Shown here piece after piece: positions 29,147 to 39,441 of a stretch of 64,000 bases of DNA. Source of the DNA: Siphonodentalium dalli (taxonomy: Eukaryota; Mollusca; Scaphopoda; Gadilida; Siphonodentaliidae). The translations under genes and the position numbers were made by a program. Numbering within the stretch: the first letter of the stretch is position 1; the number at the start of each line of letters is the position of its first letter. The stretch is taken from NCBI GenBank assembly GCA_032622095.1, contig CP136068.1, positions 135,227,989-135,291,988 on the forward strand, in the 5' to 3' direction. Below the pieces are notes generated by a model that did not search any database, was not told the origin of the DNA, and saw nothing but the letters and a program-made list of their open reading frames with translations.

Positions 29147-30117
29147 TTTAGCCACAAGAGCCAGAACCGACCAACTGAAGGAATTCGTGGAGTACATTGG
29201 AAACCAGTGTTAATTACTATGTGTGTATATACCCATTACTAATGTTGCGAATAAAACGTTAATTACAAACATAAATCTCCATTGTCATCAAAAGACCGGT
29301 CCCAAATCAAAGGCAATTAACATGCCGTCCAATTAACACCCACACTACCTAATTACCCGAATTGAATAGGGGCCGAACGAGCCCGGCCGAAAGAGCCCTG
29401 GACCGAAAAGTCGAAGACCGAAAGAGCCCTGGACCGAATCGACCCGCTCCCCCGATGAGAAGGTATTCTCGGGATACGCAGGCATCCAAACTTCTTGGAT
29501 CGGATTGGTCGGACTCAATCCCGATAAGTGTGAAAGACAACGGTAGTTGTTTATTCAACGCAGTGTCAGTGTGTCTGTTTGGTGACGAGACACATTCCAC
29601 GGAACTTAGAGTTAGAACTTGTGTAGAAATGTCGACGAATAGGTTGTTTTACGGGAAATTCCACAAAAGTTCAAAAATTCCCGACATCAGTCCAACTCTT
29701 GGTGACGACATCCTGGCGTGTGCCGATGGTGGTACAGGTCATAGTGCATATTCGTCGGCATGGACTATGCATGGGCTGGCTACAGTGATAGGACGACCAG
29801 TCAAGTCCGTTTACCCGACAAAGAATGGTCCGGGGGATGAGTGCATCGGTATTCTAAACACAGTGTTCAATCCCAGGAATGGTTCCAAACGTTTAGATCC
29901 AGTTTCCGTTCTGTGGGCAGGTAGTGTCCCAACTAAGGCCCATTGGATTCCGAATCACTTTGTGCCTTTGCTACCTTCGATGTCTATTCCCGAGGTAGTT
30001 AACGTTCTGACGGATTCAGAGGATGAGCCTACACTGGTTGTTATGTCACAACTACATGTTTCAAAAATATTAACTTATATAGAGTTGGAACTACCACATG
30101 CCGGGCAACCCTGTTAG

Positions 30118-30760
30118 TACCAAATATAACTAAATAGTCCTGATGGTTCTTGTGATTGTGAAGACATTTTAAGAATTACAATAAGAAAAGAGTTATAACA
30201 CTGACTTGGTCCCTATTTTATATGGCGACCCGATTTAAACAAATCTGAATCCCAGTCACTTAGGGATTATCCAACAAATATCACCCTATTCGGTCTTGTG
30301 GTTGGAGAAGACAATAATTGTTGACAAGACGGATCAGGAGTGATGACTATAAGTCCACAAATTACTTCATCCTAGGTGAGCCAAAAATATTTGACATGTT
30401 CACATTTGTTCTGGATTGCAGACTGTTTCCATTCGAGGTTGATAAAACAAGATAATTTGATAAAATATTTTATTTCATTGATCAATTTATATTTTTTTGT
30501 ACAACAAACATTGGCAGACAAATTATCATACATGTCAGTACATTTTGATGGACAGCTGTTTTAGGAAGACACTGTTTTCTCCCTCACTGAAATGTTGTAG
30601 TATTTTATCCTGATATGAGTAGCTGTGGCCCTGCAGGGAATTGGCTAAAGGGTCCCCCCATGGGGTGGTGACCATCCTGAAATATCAAAATGAACCACCT
30701 AACGGCAGCTCCCCTTCAAGCAGACCAAAATTTATAATGATTAATTTTATTTGCACAAAA
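30118..30760. other. Intergenic, nothing recognised
   Basis: No repeat or open frame I can name. AATTGGCTAAAGGGTCCCCC at 30639 begins GC-richer text leading to R10. Confidence 0.4.
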
Positions 30761-30769
30761 ATACCTCAC

Positions 30770-31060
30770 TGAAAAATTCCATCTGTTGGAAATTTTCAAT
30801 AGTCGGAAATTTCCAACTGATTCCCATTTCAGTTCAAAACATTGACCGAAAGTAGCAAAATATTTAACTTTCGGTCTAAAAACAAAAAAAATTCACTAAA
30901 TAATGGGAGCAATATAAAACTATCCGAAAAAAAACAGACTTAAAGTTCCGACTTATATTGTGTCAGGCATGAAATTTCCAACAGGTGAATATTTTGGCCA
31001 ATGTTATTAGGTGAGATAGCCCCCCCTCCCAAACCCCCGGCATCACATCCCTGTAGCCCT
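30770..31060. repeat. R10 dispersed repeat
   Basis: Iterated GGAAATTTCCAACTGAT motifs and GTGTCAGGCATGAAATTTCC; relatives at 50150-50410 and 50500-50690. Confidence 0.5.
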
Positions 31061-31099
31061 GTCATTCTTCTCCCATCCATAGCAAAACATTGGGCATAC

Positions 31100-31520
31100 A
31101 AGGATAACTTTATGCTTTTTAATTATTATTGAGAAAAATCTTAATTAATAAAATCAGGGTCTTTGGCTTCGGGGGTAATAAAATTTTACTCGAGTGGAGG
31201 AACCCATCCACCAAAGCTCAGAGTTATCAGATATAAATTTGTTTAATCTGTTATTTTTCACCACCTGGAATATTTGGCGGCCTAGCAAATATTTGACGAG
31301 CCGACCGACATACTCTTGATACCATATTGCATTGAACAAAATGTTGATATATATCACGTTTTGGAAAATTTTATACTAGAGTAGACAGTGGTTAGAATTA
31401 TTTTTTGGTAATTAATCAAATCTGATAACTAAAGAGTCTTTTGAAGAAATGTTGTCCTTGGAATCTGATGATACAGGATCATCAAATGAGATTGTGTACC
31501 TTTAAGGTGACGATATCTCA
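31100..31520. mobile_element. F7 foldback repeat, diverged copy
   Basis: GGCTTCGGGGGTAATAAAAT and GAGGAACCCATCCACCAAAG match F7. The right end GTGTACCTTTAA is near 31496. Confidence 0.6.
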
Positions 31521-31863
31521 ACTACATGTGTCATGTTCGACTGAGTCTACGGCAACTGGCAAAATTGTAAATCACCAAATACAACAGAGATCACAATTGC
31601 CACAAAAGCTTTAATCCATGTGTGTGTTTAGATGAAGTCTTGTGTGAGTTTCAGTTGAGTTGTATTAACTTGTATATTTTATATGGCGTTCCAGGTGCTA
31701 GCCTCGGAACAATCAAAATGGGCCTGCCCTTTTAATGTGAAAATAATAACAAAACAGATGATATATTGAAGCACTACTACCAAAAACAGTGGCAACAAAA
31801 TGAACAAAACAACAGCAGCATCAACGAACAATAATTACGGTGACAAGGAACAGGTTCAGTTAA

Positions 31864-32301
31864 AGGTACTCAATCCGATCAGATGCTCCTAAATTACTAT
31901 TTCTTTGGCTTCGGGGGTAAAAAATATTTCATTCGAGTCGAGGAACCCACCCATCAAAGCTCAGAGTGATTAGATATCAATTTTTGAAGTTTGCTATTTC
32001 TATTGTTTGTGGACCAGAAGCACATGGTCAAATGGACGAAGATGTGGATGAAGATGGATAACTCTAAAATCAAGTGGTTATTATTACTACTTGATTTTAG
32101 AATTATCCATCTTCATCCGCATCTTCATCCATTTGATCATGTGCTTCTGGTCCACAAACAATAGAAATAGCATAACTTCAAAAATCGATATCTAATCAAT
32201 CTGAGCTTTGATGGTTGGGTTCCTCGACTCCAATCAAATATTTTTTACCCCTGAAGCCAAAGAAATAGTAATTTAGGAGCGTCTGATCGGATTGAGTACC
32301 T
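31864..32301. mobile_element. F7 foldback element, complete (438 bp)
   Basis: AGGTACTCAATCCGATCAGA to its inverse, nearly the whole length palindromic (centre ~32083), flanked by TTAA (31860-31863, 32302-32305). Confidence 0.9.
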
Positions 32302-32388
32302 TTAAATGTGTCATGTGACTTAAAAGACAATTATTCCTCCACAGCAGGAAAATCCTCCCAAAGCAAAACATTTATTTCCCATACAAAA

Positions 32389-32643
32389 CCCTTTCATGAT
32401 GGGAGCTGCACTGGTGCAGCATTAAAGATCCCGTGCCAGCACATTCTGTTATATATGCGAGTCTCCCAATGGGAGCCTCGCATATAAAAGAGAATGTACT
32501 GGCTTACAAGGTCGATGTAAATATTGTTAGGTCAATGTATTCTCTTATATATGCAAGGCTCCCCATGGGAGACTCGCATATATAAGAGAATGCACTGGCA
32601 CAGGGTTTTTGCAAAATTTCAGGAAGCTCCAGTCATGGAAGGG
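32389..32643. mobile_element. T2 MITE (255 bp)
   Basis: CCCTTTCATGATGGGAGCTG at the left, CAGTCATGGAAGGG at the right, TTAA kept at the right only. Two hairpin modules. Confidence 0.88.
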
Positions 32644-32647
32644 TTAA

Positions 32648-33195
32648 CTTCGATGATCATATTCCAGACAGTAAATAATGAATATTTTAGTTGTTAGTTC
32701 CAGACATCAGGGCTCATATTCACCAACTGGGTTTATATACAAAATGTATAGTCCAGGTAGGTTATTCCTGAGTGAGGCTTAGTTGATACATCGCATCAGT
32801 ATAGGATTAGCCAAACAAGGGGATTCGGCTATAGTTGATAGTCGTGGGGCAACTAGTCATGAGGTGGTGTCGATTGACAAAATAGCAAATCTAATAGATT
32901 GGGTCAATCATATCGACAACAGTGTGTCGTAAACACTTGTGTGTTCAGCCGCTACCAAATAAACTACCCATAAACTACCCGGTTTCTAAAATAAACTCAG
33001 TTGGTGAATACGAGCCCAGAAGTTTATGATCCTTAAAGACGCGTCGTGAGCACTGAGAATGTGACAAGCGTCATGTCACTTGGAACTTCTGCGCTCTAAG
33101 CATAAAATGCACTCATTTCATGTGATGCTGAATTACTACACTGTATCACCTTGTATCTGATTCTTTCATTGCTTCTAATTCGTGCTGTGTGAAAG
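32648..33195. other. Intergenic, nothing recognised
   Basis: A weak local repeat: CACCAACTGGGTTT (32730) and the inverted AACTCAGTTGGTGAATACGA (32996). Confidence 0.35.
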
Positions 33196-33199
33196 CTTC

Positions 33200-33601
33200 A
33201 CTCAGGTCTCAGAATGAGGTTCCCAGAGGGTGAATTTAGTGATGCAACCCCACACAGTGGGCTAGCATCACTAATTTCACCCTCTTGGGACCTCATTCTG
33301 CTCAGGCTGTTGTTTTTAGTTTCTTTAGCAACTTCATTTGAAAATTTCTTTTTCTCTTTTAGTTTAGTTTCTCTATGTCCCAAAATTGGCAGACGACACA
33401 ATGCATAATTGAGGTACCCAATGGGTGCATCACCATCTTCACACCATCTTGGAGCTTAAATATGTGTCTACGTCTCCCATAGGAGATGAGGCCATGCAAA
33501 ATCAGGTCCCAAGAGGATGAATTTGGTTAAGCTAGCCAGGTGAACGGTGTAGCATCACTAAATTCACCCTCTGGGGACCTCATTCTGCAAATGTCGGTTA
33601 T
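33200..33601. mobile_element. H1 MITE
   Basis: Both terminal hairpins and the shared middle (CAATGCATAATTGAGG). Outermost TIR worn. Confidence 0.8.
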
Positions 33602-33677
33602 ATATGAACTTGACTAATAACAGATAGGAAATACATAATCAATGAAATCATAAAAATAAATACCAAGATAACAGTTG

Positions 33678-33795
33678 ATGCCTAAGCAGGATGAATTTGG
33701 TGATGCTAGCTAGAGGTGCAGGATAGCATCACTAAATTCACCCTCTGGGGACCTCATTCTGCAAATGACAGGCACACTATTTCATGGCTTGTGTC
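33678..33795. mobile_element. H1 MITE, one hairpin end
   Basis: AAGCAGGATGAATTTGGTG ... CACTATTTCATGGCTTG, single hairpin. Confidence 0.75.
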
Positions 33796-33914
33796 TGAAT
33801 TGAACCTGTATAATATGTAATGAACAAATGGAAAGGATTGACTTGATGTGTGGGATGCATCGTAATATGAATATTTACACTAACATAAATTATCGAATGA
33901 ACATGTCACATGTA

Positions 33915-34127
33915 CAGTAATGCCCTAAATAATCACCTCCTTAACCACATCATAATTATGCGTAACTTTTCAGGATTTAGTCAGAAATATGGCTTGTTGC
34001 CATTCATCGGAAAGCTCTCACTGAGAGCTTTCCGATGAATGGCAACAAGCCATATATCAGACAAAATCTTGAAAAATTACCCGTAATTCTGCTGTGGTTA
34101 AGGAGTCGTTTATTTAGGGCATTACTG
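33915..34127. mobile_element. MA4 MITE (213 bp)
   Basis: TA-CAGTAATGCCCTAAATAA to its inverse, then TA. Almost entirely palindromic (centre TCTCACTGAGA). TA duplication and CAG start suggest a Tc1/mariner-type element. Confidence 0.9.
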
Positions 34128-34745
34128 TATCTTGTTGGCCTCGCTTGCAGAATACACATTTTAATTCCTTAAATATCTTTGCTTGTACAGCGTTGGACAA
34201 TAAATCATGAATTTGAATTGATCAGATCTCTTTTGACGAATGACCATGTGAAATTTCTTGAAAATTTAGAGCATGGCATGGAACTGGTTTATTTTCTATT
34301 AAAGAATTATAAAAGTTGACCAAGTGTGTGATAAAATATAATTCTTGTCAATTGATTCCGGTGAGCTGAGGCCAACGGACAACATAGATAATCTCACGTT
34401 TTACCCTTGTTTATCAACAATAAATATTCATATCCTTTGAGCACAAAAAGTCAATAATAAATCTAGCTGATTCAGACTTGACAATAGAATCTCTCCCAGC
34501 GAAATATACAAAGAAAATTTAACTCGTTTTGGTGTATAAAATAAGAATTCTAAGCGAAAAATAGTCATTTGAAAAAGAAATATCGCTATACTATTTCCTT
34601 ATGTAATTTCACATTTTTTTTAGACTTTATAGGTAACTCAGTATTTCTACTGAGTAAAAACTACTCAATTCTGTTTATGTGCAATGGTTGTGTATCTGTA
34701 TTTTGAGATCAAGATATTTTTTGTCTTGTAATATTCTTATCAATT

Positions 34746-35190
34746 TTGACCTTTTCTATACTGAATGGATTCTCCCATTCAGAAATAAAAGTATACATTC
34801 AATATTAATATTATTCATTTAGAGGGGTGTTCACAAGCCTTGAAATAGTGTGCCTGTCATTTGCAGAATGAGGTCCCCAGATAGTGATGCTATCCCGCAC
34901 AGCAGGCTAGCATCACTAAATTCACCCTCTGGGGACCTCATTCTGCTTAGTCCTTAGCAGAATGAGGTTCTCAGAGGGTGAATTTGGTGATGCTAGCCTG
35001 CTGTGCGGGATAGCATCACTAAATTCACCCTCTGGGAACCTCATTCTGCAAATGACAGGCACACTATTTCAAGGCTTGGGTGTTCAGGTATAACAGCAGA
35101 TGACAGAAAAACAGATAATACAATAGCAGTGTGGTGGTTTGTTGAACTTATTATCTGAATATGTCATAAGGGAACTACTCGTCAATGAGA
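34746..35190. mobile_element. T6 MITE interrupted by H1
   Basis: CCTTTTCTATACTGAATGG to TCGTCAATGAGAAATGG. The H1 element at 34834-35078 lies in GGGGTGTTCAGG. Confidence 0.8.
34834..35078. mobile_element. H1 MITE with exact 8-bp target duplication
   Basis: TIR CAAGCCTTGAAATAGTG / CACTATTTCAAGGCTTG, flanked by GGTGTTCA (34826-34833 and 35079-35086). Other T6 copies show the uninterrupted site, which fixes the H1 family borders. Confidence 0.93.
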
Positions 35191-35264
35191 AATGGTTGAA
35201 ATCACCTGAGTCAACCCATGAACTAAATATTGCCATCCTCTGTTGAGCATATCGTCACAACCAT

Positions 35265-35340
35265 TCAAGTCTGAGTTTAGTGTGCCTGTCATTTGCAGAA
35301 TGAGGTCCCCAGAGGGTGAATTTAGTGACGTTATCCCGCA
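35265..35340. mobile_element. H1 MITE left-end fragment
   Basis: CAAGTCTGAGTTTAGTGTG through TTATCCCGCA, then abruptly F8 tail sequence (35341-35428). Confidence 0.8.
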
Positions 35341-35429
35341 TATAAGTTACTGTGGTTGAATGACAGTAACACGGTGTGACACTGACAGCTTGGAGTTTAT
35401 GTTCAACAGAGTCCTGGAAATTAAATGTT

Positions 35430-35880
35430 CTGCCCGAGTTCAGTGTACCTGTCATTTGCAGAATGAGGTCCGCAGAAAGTGAATTTAGTGATGCTACCCC
35501 GCATAGCGTGCTAGCATCACTAAATTCACCCTCTGGGGACCTCTTTCTGCTTTGGCCTCATCTTCTCTGGAAAGTTCCTTTATTATCAAATTTCTATAGA
35601 ACATTCTTCACATAGATTCTATTTCTTTTTTAGTTTAGTTTCTCTATAACCCCAAATTGGCAGACGACACATTGCATAATCGAGGTTCCCAATGGGTGTA
35701 CATCACCATTTGGGAACTTCCAATCTGAATCTATGTCTCCCATAGCAGATGAGGCCACGCAGAATGAGGTCCCCAGAGGGTGAATTTGGTGATGCTAGCA
35801 CTCTATGCGGGATAACGTCACTAAATTCACCCTCTGTGGACCTCATTCTGCAAATGACAGGCACACTATAATCAGACATG
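35430..35880. mobile_element. H1 MITE
   Basis: Both hairpins and the middle, same F8-H1 junction as at 4116, so the pair probably moved or duplicated together. Confidence 0.85.
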
Positions 35881-36028
35881 CAACCATTGTGTAATTTCCT
35901 GCTTTATATTAGTCTGACTGGATATCAGTGGGCATTTAGAAGATCTGACTGGCGCCTGGGTATAATCTCACCAGTCAAATAATAATGTCATTAACCCTTT
36001 GAGTGCCAGGTCGATGCCGCTTTGTTAA

Positions 36029-36420
36029 CCCTTTACCCAACAAACCGGCCAAAACCGGCCAAATAAAGCTTCAACAGCCTAAAATATCTTCGGTCTGTCT
36101 CAATAGAACCATACACATATGGATATCATTGGAACCGGCTCCTTGATCACATTGTGATGGTTACAGTTATGCCCTGTGCCAATGCATTCTCTTATATATG
36201 TGAGTCGACCATAGGTCGCCTCGCATATATAAGAGAATGCATTGGCCTAAAAAAAATATTTTTTTAACACTTTTTACCATTTTTTCTTACATTCTTTAAC
36301 AATTTTATAATTTGTAATGTGTTAAGCCAATGCATTCTCTTATATATGCGAGGCGACCTATGGTCGACTCGCATATATAAGAGAATGCATTGGCACAGGG
36401 CCGTTCTGTTGGGTAAAGGG
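36029..36420. mobile_element. T3 MITE, complete (392 bp)
   Basis: TTAA both sides. Inserted next to another TTAACCCTTTGAGTGCC terminus (35995-36024) that belongs to an unnamed TTAA element. Confidence 0.93.
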
Positions 36421-36439
36421 TTAAAAGATGAATAATCAT

Positions 36440-36815
36440 ATTATTTATTTGGATTCGGGGGTAAAAAAAATATTTGAATCAAATATCAAAGCTCAGAGTT
36501 ATTAGATATCAATTTTTGAAATATATTATTTTTCACCATCGAGACTTGTTAGTGGCCCAGTAAAATGTCGACGAGCCGATGGTCTCGGACCAAATTGTGG
36601 ATGAAGATGGATAACTCTAAAATCAAGAGGCTTTGTGTTGATAATAAGGGCAAATTTCATCGAACAACATGTTAATAATTAACATGTTTCGGGAAATGTT
36701 ATACTATAGTTGACAGTGGTTAGCATTATTTTTGGGCAAGCGTCATTTCTAAAAAATGTTGTTGTTGGAATCTGATTATATGGGGACCATCAAATCGGTT
36801 TGAGTACCTTTAATA
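36440..36815. mobile_element. F7 foldback repeat, half copy
   Basis: GGATTCGGGGGTAAAAAAAA and ATGAAGATGGATAACTCTAA match one arm. Right end GAGTACCTTTAA near 36803. Confidence 0.7.
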
Positions 36816-37685
36816 TTTGGCAGGATGAGAATATCCCCAGTTATTATGGTATAATGGTGTACCTATTAGTTATTATTGGTAAAAAAAAAAATGCCTTCAC
36901 ATTTTATTATCTTAATGTGAATGATAGATCACAATGGGAAATAGCATTTGACTTCAAGACATTACACATGAATACAGTCTCTTTGGAAAGAAGACGAAAA
37001 TCCTATATCGGAATAACGTCTCAAGAAGTGTTCATAATATTTCATCTCTACGACGACGAGGCATTCCCAACATGACGTAATAACCGTTTCCAAATATGGA
37101 GTGCATTCCTGGTGTAGCCAATGTTTGTGAGAATCGTAGTATTTAGAAATAGTTATAAATAGAACTACATGCAAAAGAACAATCAGTCATGAATATCGTT
37201 GACTGATACAAAAAACTTGAAGATGATGTCTCCTATATTGCAATGAGTAAAATGTATTATGGATATAATATTGCCTGTTTATTTTTTCAACAATAGTTGA
37301 GTTTGACAATGCGTGGGAAAATTGTCAACACGTCATTCACCTCTGATCTCTGCTTTCATCTGCTATGCCATAAACCAGTGAAATCGTACGCAGTCTGTGC
37401 CACTCTCCAATGAAATAGAGGGAATCCCTTCAATACAGAACCTAATTTTAACAGAGAATTCTATAGACGTAATTCCAATGTAGGATTTTCGTCAGCTTTT
37501 CAAAGACACTGACATGAATATAAACGAAATATGATTATGGTTTGTACCAGTAGTGACATTTTATCAGCCCTCTCATTTCAGATTTTTTTTACTTCGGCAA
37601 CATGCTACGGCAACCCCTGCATATGAATAATAGACCATTCCAATGTATACTTTTATAACCGAGTTGGAAAGTCCATTTAGCATAG
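36816..37685. other. Intergenic, nothing recognised
   Basis: A 91-codon plus frame at 36800-37075 has no recognisable motif. The segment near 37615-37685 resembles a T6 right end. Confidence 0.35.
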
Positions 37686-37689
37686 AAAG

Positions 37690-38110
37690 GTATTGCGGAC
37701 TTATTTCATTGAATGAAAAATAATCAGTATCAAAACACTATCCCGCTGGAAGAATGTCGCAAAGAACTAAGGTAGTCCAAACACATGGACTGTACAGTAG
37801 TGCTCTAATTAATCGACTCCTTAACCACAGCAGAATTATGGGTAACTTTTCAGGATTTAGTCGGAAATATATATATGGCTTGTTGCCATTCATGGGAAAG
37901 CTCTCGTCGAGAGCTTTCGGATGAATGGCAACAAGCCATATTTCCGACTAAATCCTGAAAAGTTACCAATAATTCTGCTGTGGTTAAAGAGTCGATTAAT
38001 TAGAGCATTACTGTACCATTTCAGAGAACACACCAGTTGAACTCCTGGTATGCACAATGTAAATATTTACTACTTATTCGAGACGCTTTATTGGGCATAA
38101 ACATTAAGAC
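37690..38110. repeat. F5 dispersed repeat interrupted by MA4
   Basis: F5 sequence on both sides of 37795-38013. The F5 copy at 13198 reads CATCAGTACCATTTCAG without the insert, showing the empty TA site. Confidence 0.8.
37795..38013. mobile_element. MA4 MITE (219 bp)
   Basis: TA-CAGTAGTGCTCTAATTAA ... GCATTACTG-TA. Palindromic. Confidence 0.92.
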
Positions 38111-38122
38111 AATAATTCCTGA

Positions 38123-38325
38123 AATTGTACGGAAACCCTGTGCCAATGCATTCTCTGATATATGTTAGTCTCCCATAGGGAGCCTGGCATATATAAGAGA
38201 ATACATTACATTGATCTAACAATATTTACCAGTGCATTCTCCCTATGGGAGACTTGCATATATAAGAGAATGCACTGGCACAGGAACTCTAATGATGCAC
38301 CAGCGCAGCTCCCGTCAAGAAAGGG
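38123..38325. mobile_element. T2 MITE, left end lost
   Basis: Hairpin modules, right end CCCGTCAAGAAAGGG then TTAA (38326-38329). Confidence 0.8.
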
Positions 38326-38474
38326 TTAAATTCCCCCAGAAAAGGGTGTGCCCAAAATATGGAATTGAGCAGCCCAAATTAGCATAAATGAAGACATGCT
38401 TTCTTTGTGTATATGAATATAAATGTGAAATATCAGACACTTCTCATCAAAGCAGAAGAGAAATAATTTTGAAC

Positions 38475-38802
38475 ACTTTCATGAAAGGACCTGCGCTGGT
38501 GCAGCATTAAAGATCTTGTGCCAGTGCATACTCTTATATACATGGGAGGCTCCCATAGGGAGCCTCGCATATATAAGAGAATACATTGGCCTAACAATAT
38601 TTACCTTGTCCTTGTAAGCCAGTACATTCTCTTATATACATAGGGAGCCTCGCATATATAAGAGAATGTACTGGCTTACAAGGACAAGGTCAATATTGTT
38701 AGGCCAATGTATTCTCTTATATATGCGAGGCTCCTAGGGAGACTCGCACATATAAGAGAATGCATTGGCACAGTGTTTTCGTAAAATTTCATGAAGCTCC
38801 AG
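38475..38802. mobile_element. T2 MITE, three hairpin arms
   Basis: CACTTTCATGAAAGGACCTG at the left, TTCATGAAGCTCCAG at the right. Contains an extra inverted module (38590-38700) with GCCTAACAATATTTACCTTG and its mirror. Confidence 0.75.
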
Positions 38803-39392
38803 AAGCAAAGAAATTTCTTCTCTTGTTTTCAAATTTTCTCACACTGGGCCAAACCATGGGCATGCAGTGTGCACAAATTATGGGAAGCAAAAGACCTGCC
38901 CATTCATAATTATTCGGCAGGTGAGACTAGTCAAGGTGTCTTTATCAGTCCATATGGTATGTTTTCAAACAGTCAACAGCTGGTACATTCATCGGAATAG
39001 TGTTCTGACTTATCACATCTTGCCACAAAGACAAGCAGTCAACCACGTCTACTTGTCTCGATATGGCTGGAATTGGACAGCGCTGTCCTCAGCATGTTTA
39101 GATGAACATCACTGTTACATCGGTGCAGCCAATCATGCACTTCTTTCATCAGCAGATCCACGCAGCTCAGAGCAGAAAACATATTTTCAACTCACATTTC
39201 ATTCTTGTGGTAAACATGAATAGTTCAGATTTGAATTAAATCATTTTCCATATCTGGTTGTATACGTCATTCAGAGTGGAATCCTTTAAATTCATCATTC
39301 TTCAAATCATGTTCCGTAGCTGGTGATACCCTCCTTGTTAGAGAGTAATTGGCATAAAACTGGCGCTTCATAAAAACTAAAATAATTCTTCG
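38803..39392. other. ARL5 3'UTR and flank
   Basis: The region immediately below 39393 should be the ARL5 3'UTR. A 118-codon plus frame (38867-39223) has no recognisable motif and is probably chance. Confidence 0.4.
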
Positions 39393-39441
39393 TCACCGCC
39401 GTTTGGCCTGATTTGTTATCCATTCTAGGCCTAAATCCAAA
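39393..39441 (-). CDS. ARL5: ARL5 exon 6 (C-terminus and stop)
   Basis: 49 nt behind a TTTCAG acceptor, 3.4 kb from exon 5. Encodes [15 protein letters not shown] then TGA, aligning with human LCQGLEWMMSRLKIR at the same length. The frame matches the phase-2 donor of exon 5. No canonical AATAAA was seen in the next 500 bp on the minus strand. Confidence 0.85.

Larger units (their letters stand above)
26771..29451. mobile_element. 2,681-bp TIR element, 8-bp target duplication CCGATGAG
   Basis: Left end GGGTCGGGGTCGATTCGG, right end inverted GGGAGCGGGTCGATTCGG. Both continue TCCAGGGCT-TTTCGG with GGCCGGGCTTGTTCGG-type iterations. CCGATGAG lies at 26763-26770 and 29452-29459. It contains a reverse-transcriptase tail (27078-27773), a TG/TA microsatellite and a second PHD frame (28880-29146), but no complete transposase. 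An 8-bp duplication with long GC-rich iterated TIRs fits a Mutator-like or hAT-like element. Confidence 0.88.
26436..30117 (+). pseudogene. PHD-finger plus OTU-like protease frame, split by a TIR element
   Basis: Two halves, 26436-26770 and 29460-30117, form one frame of 330 codons once the insert and one copy of its 8-bp target duplication are ignored. The N-terminal half has a C4HC3 PHD finger (C9, C12, C24, C27, H32, C35, C55, C58). The C-terminal half has an OTU-like core: DNGSCLFNAVS with the candidate catalytic Cys at joined residue 142 and HWIPNHFVPLL with the candidate His at 278. Such PHD/OTU proteins occur in multicopy, probably transposon-linked families in invertebrates; that is an inference. 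As it stands, translation runs into the insert and would end near 26984. No introns evident; no TIRs around the whole frame seen. Confidence 0.8.

Noticed and set aside
30418-30450. NLEWKQ on the minus strand as a candidate ARL5 last exon
   Set aside because: No acceptor AG and poor match after LEW; 39393-39441 fits in phase, length and stop.
38867-39223. 118-codon plus frame next to the ARL5 3' end
   Set aside because: Overlaps the likely ARL5 3'UTR on the other strand; no recognisable domain or splice logic.
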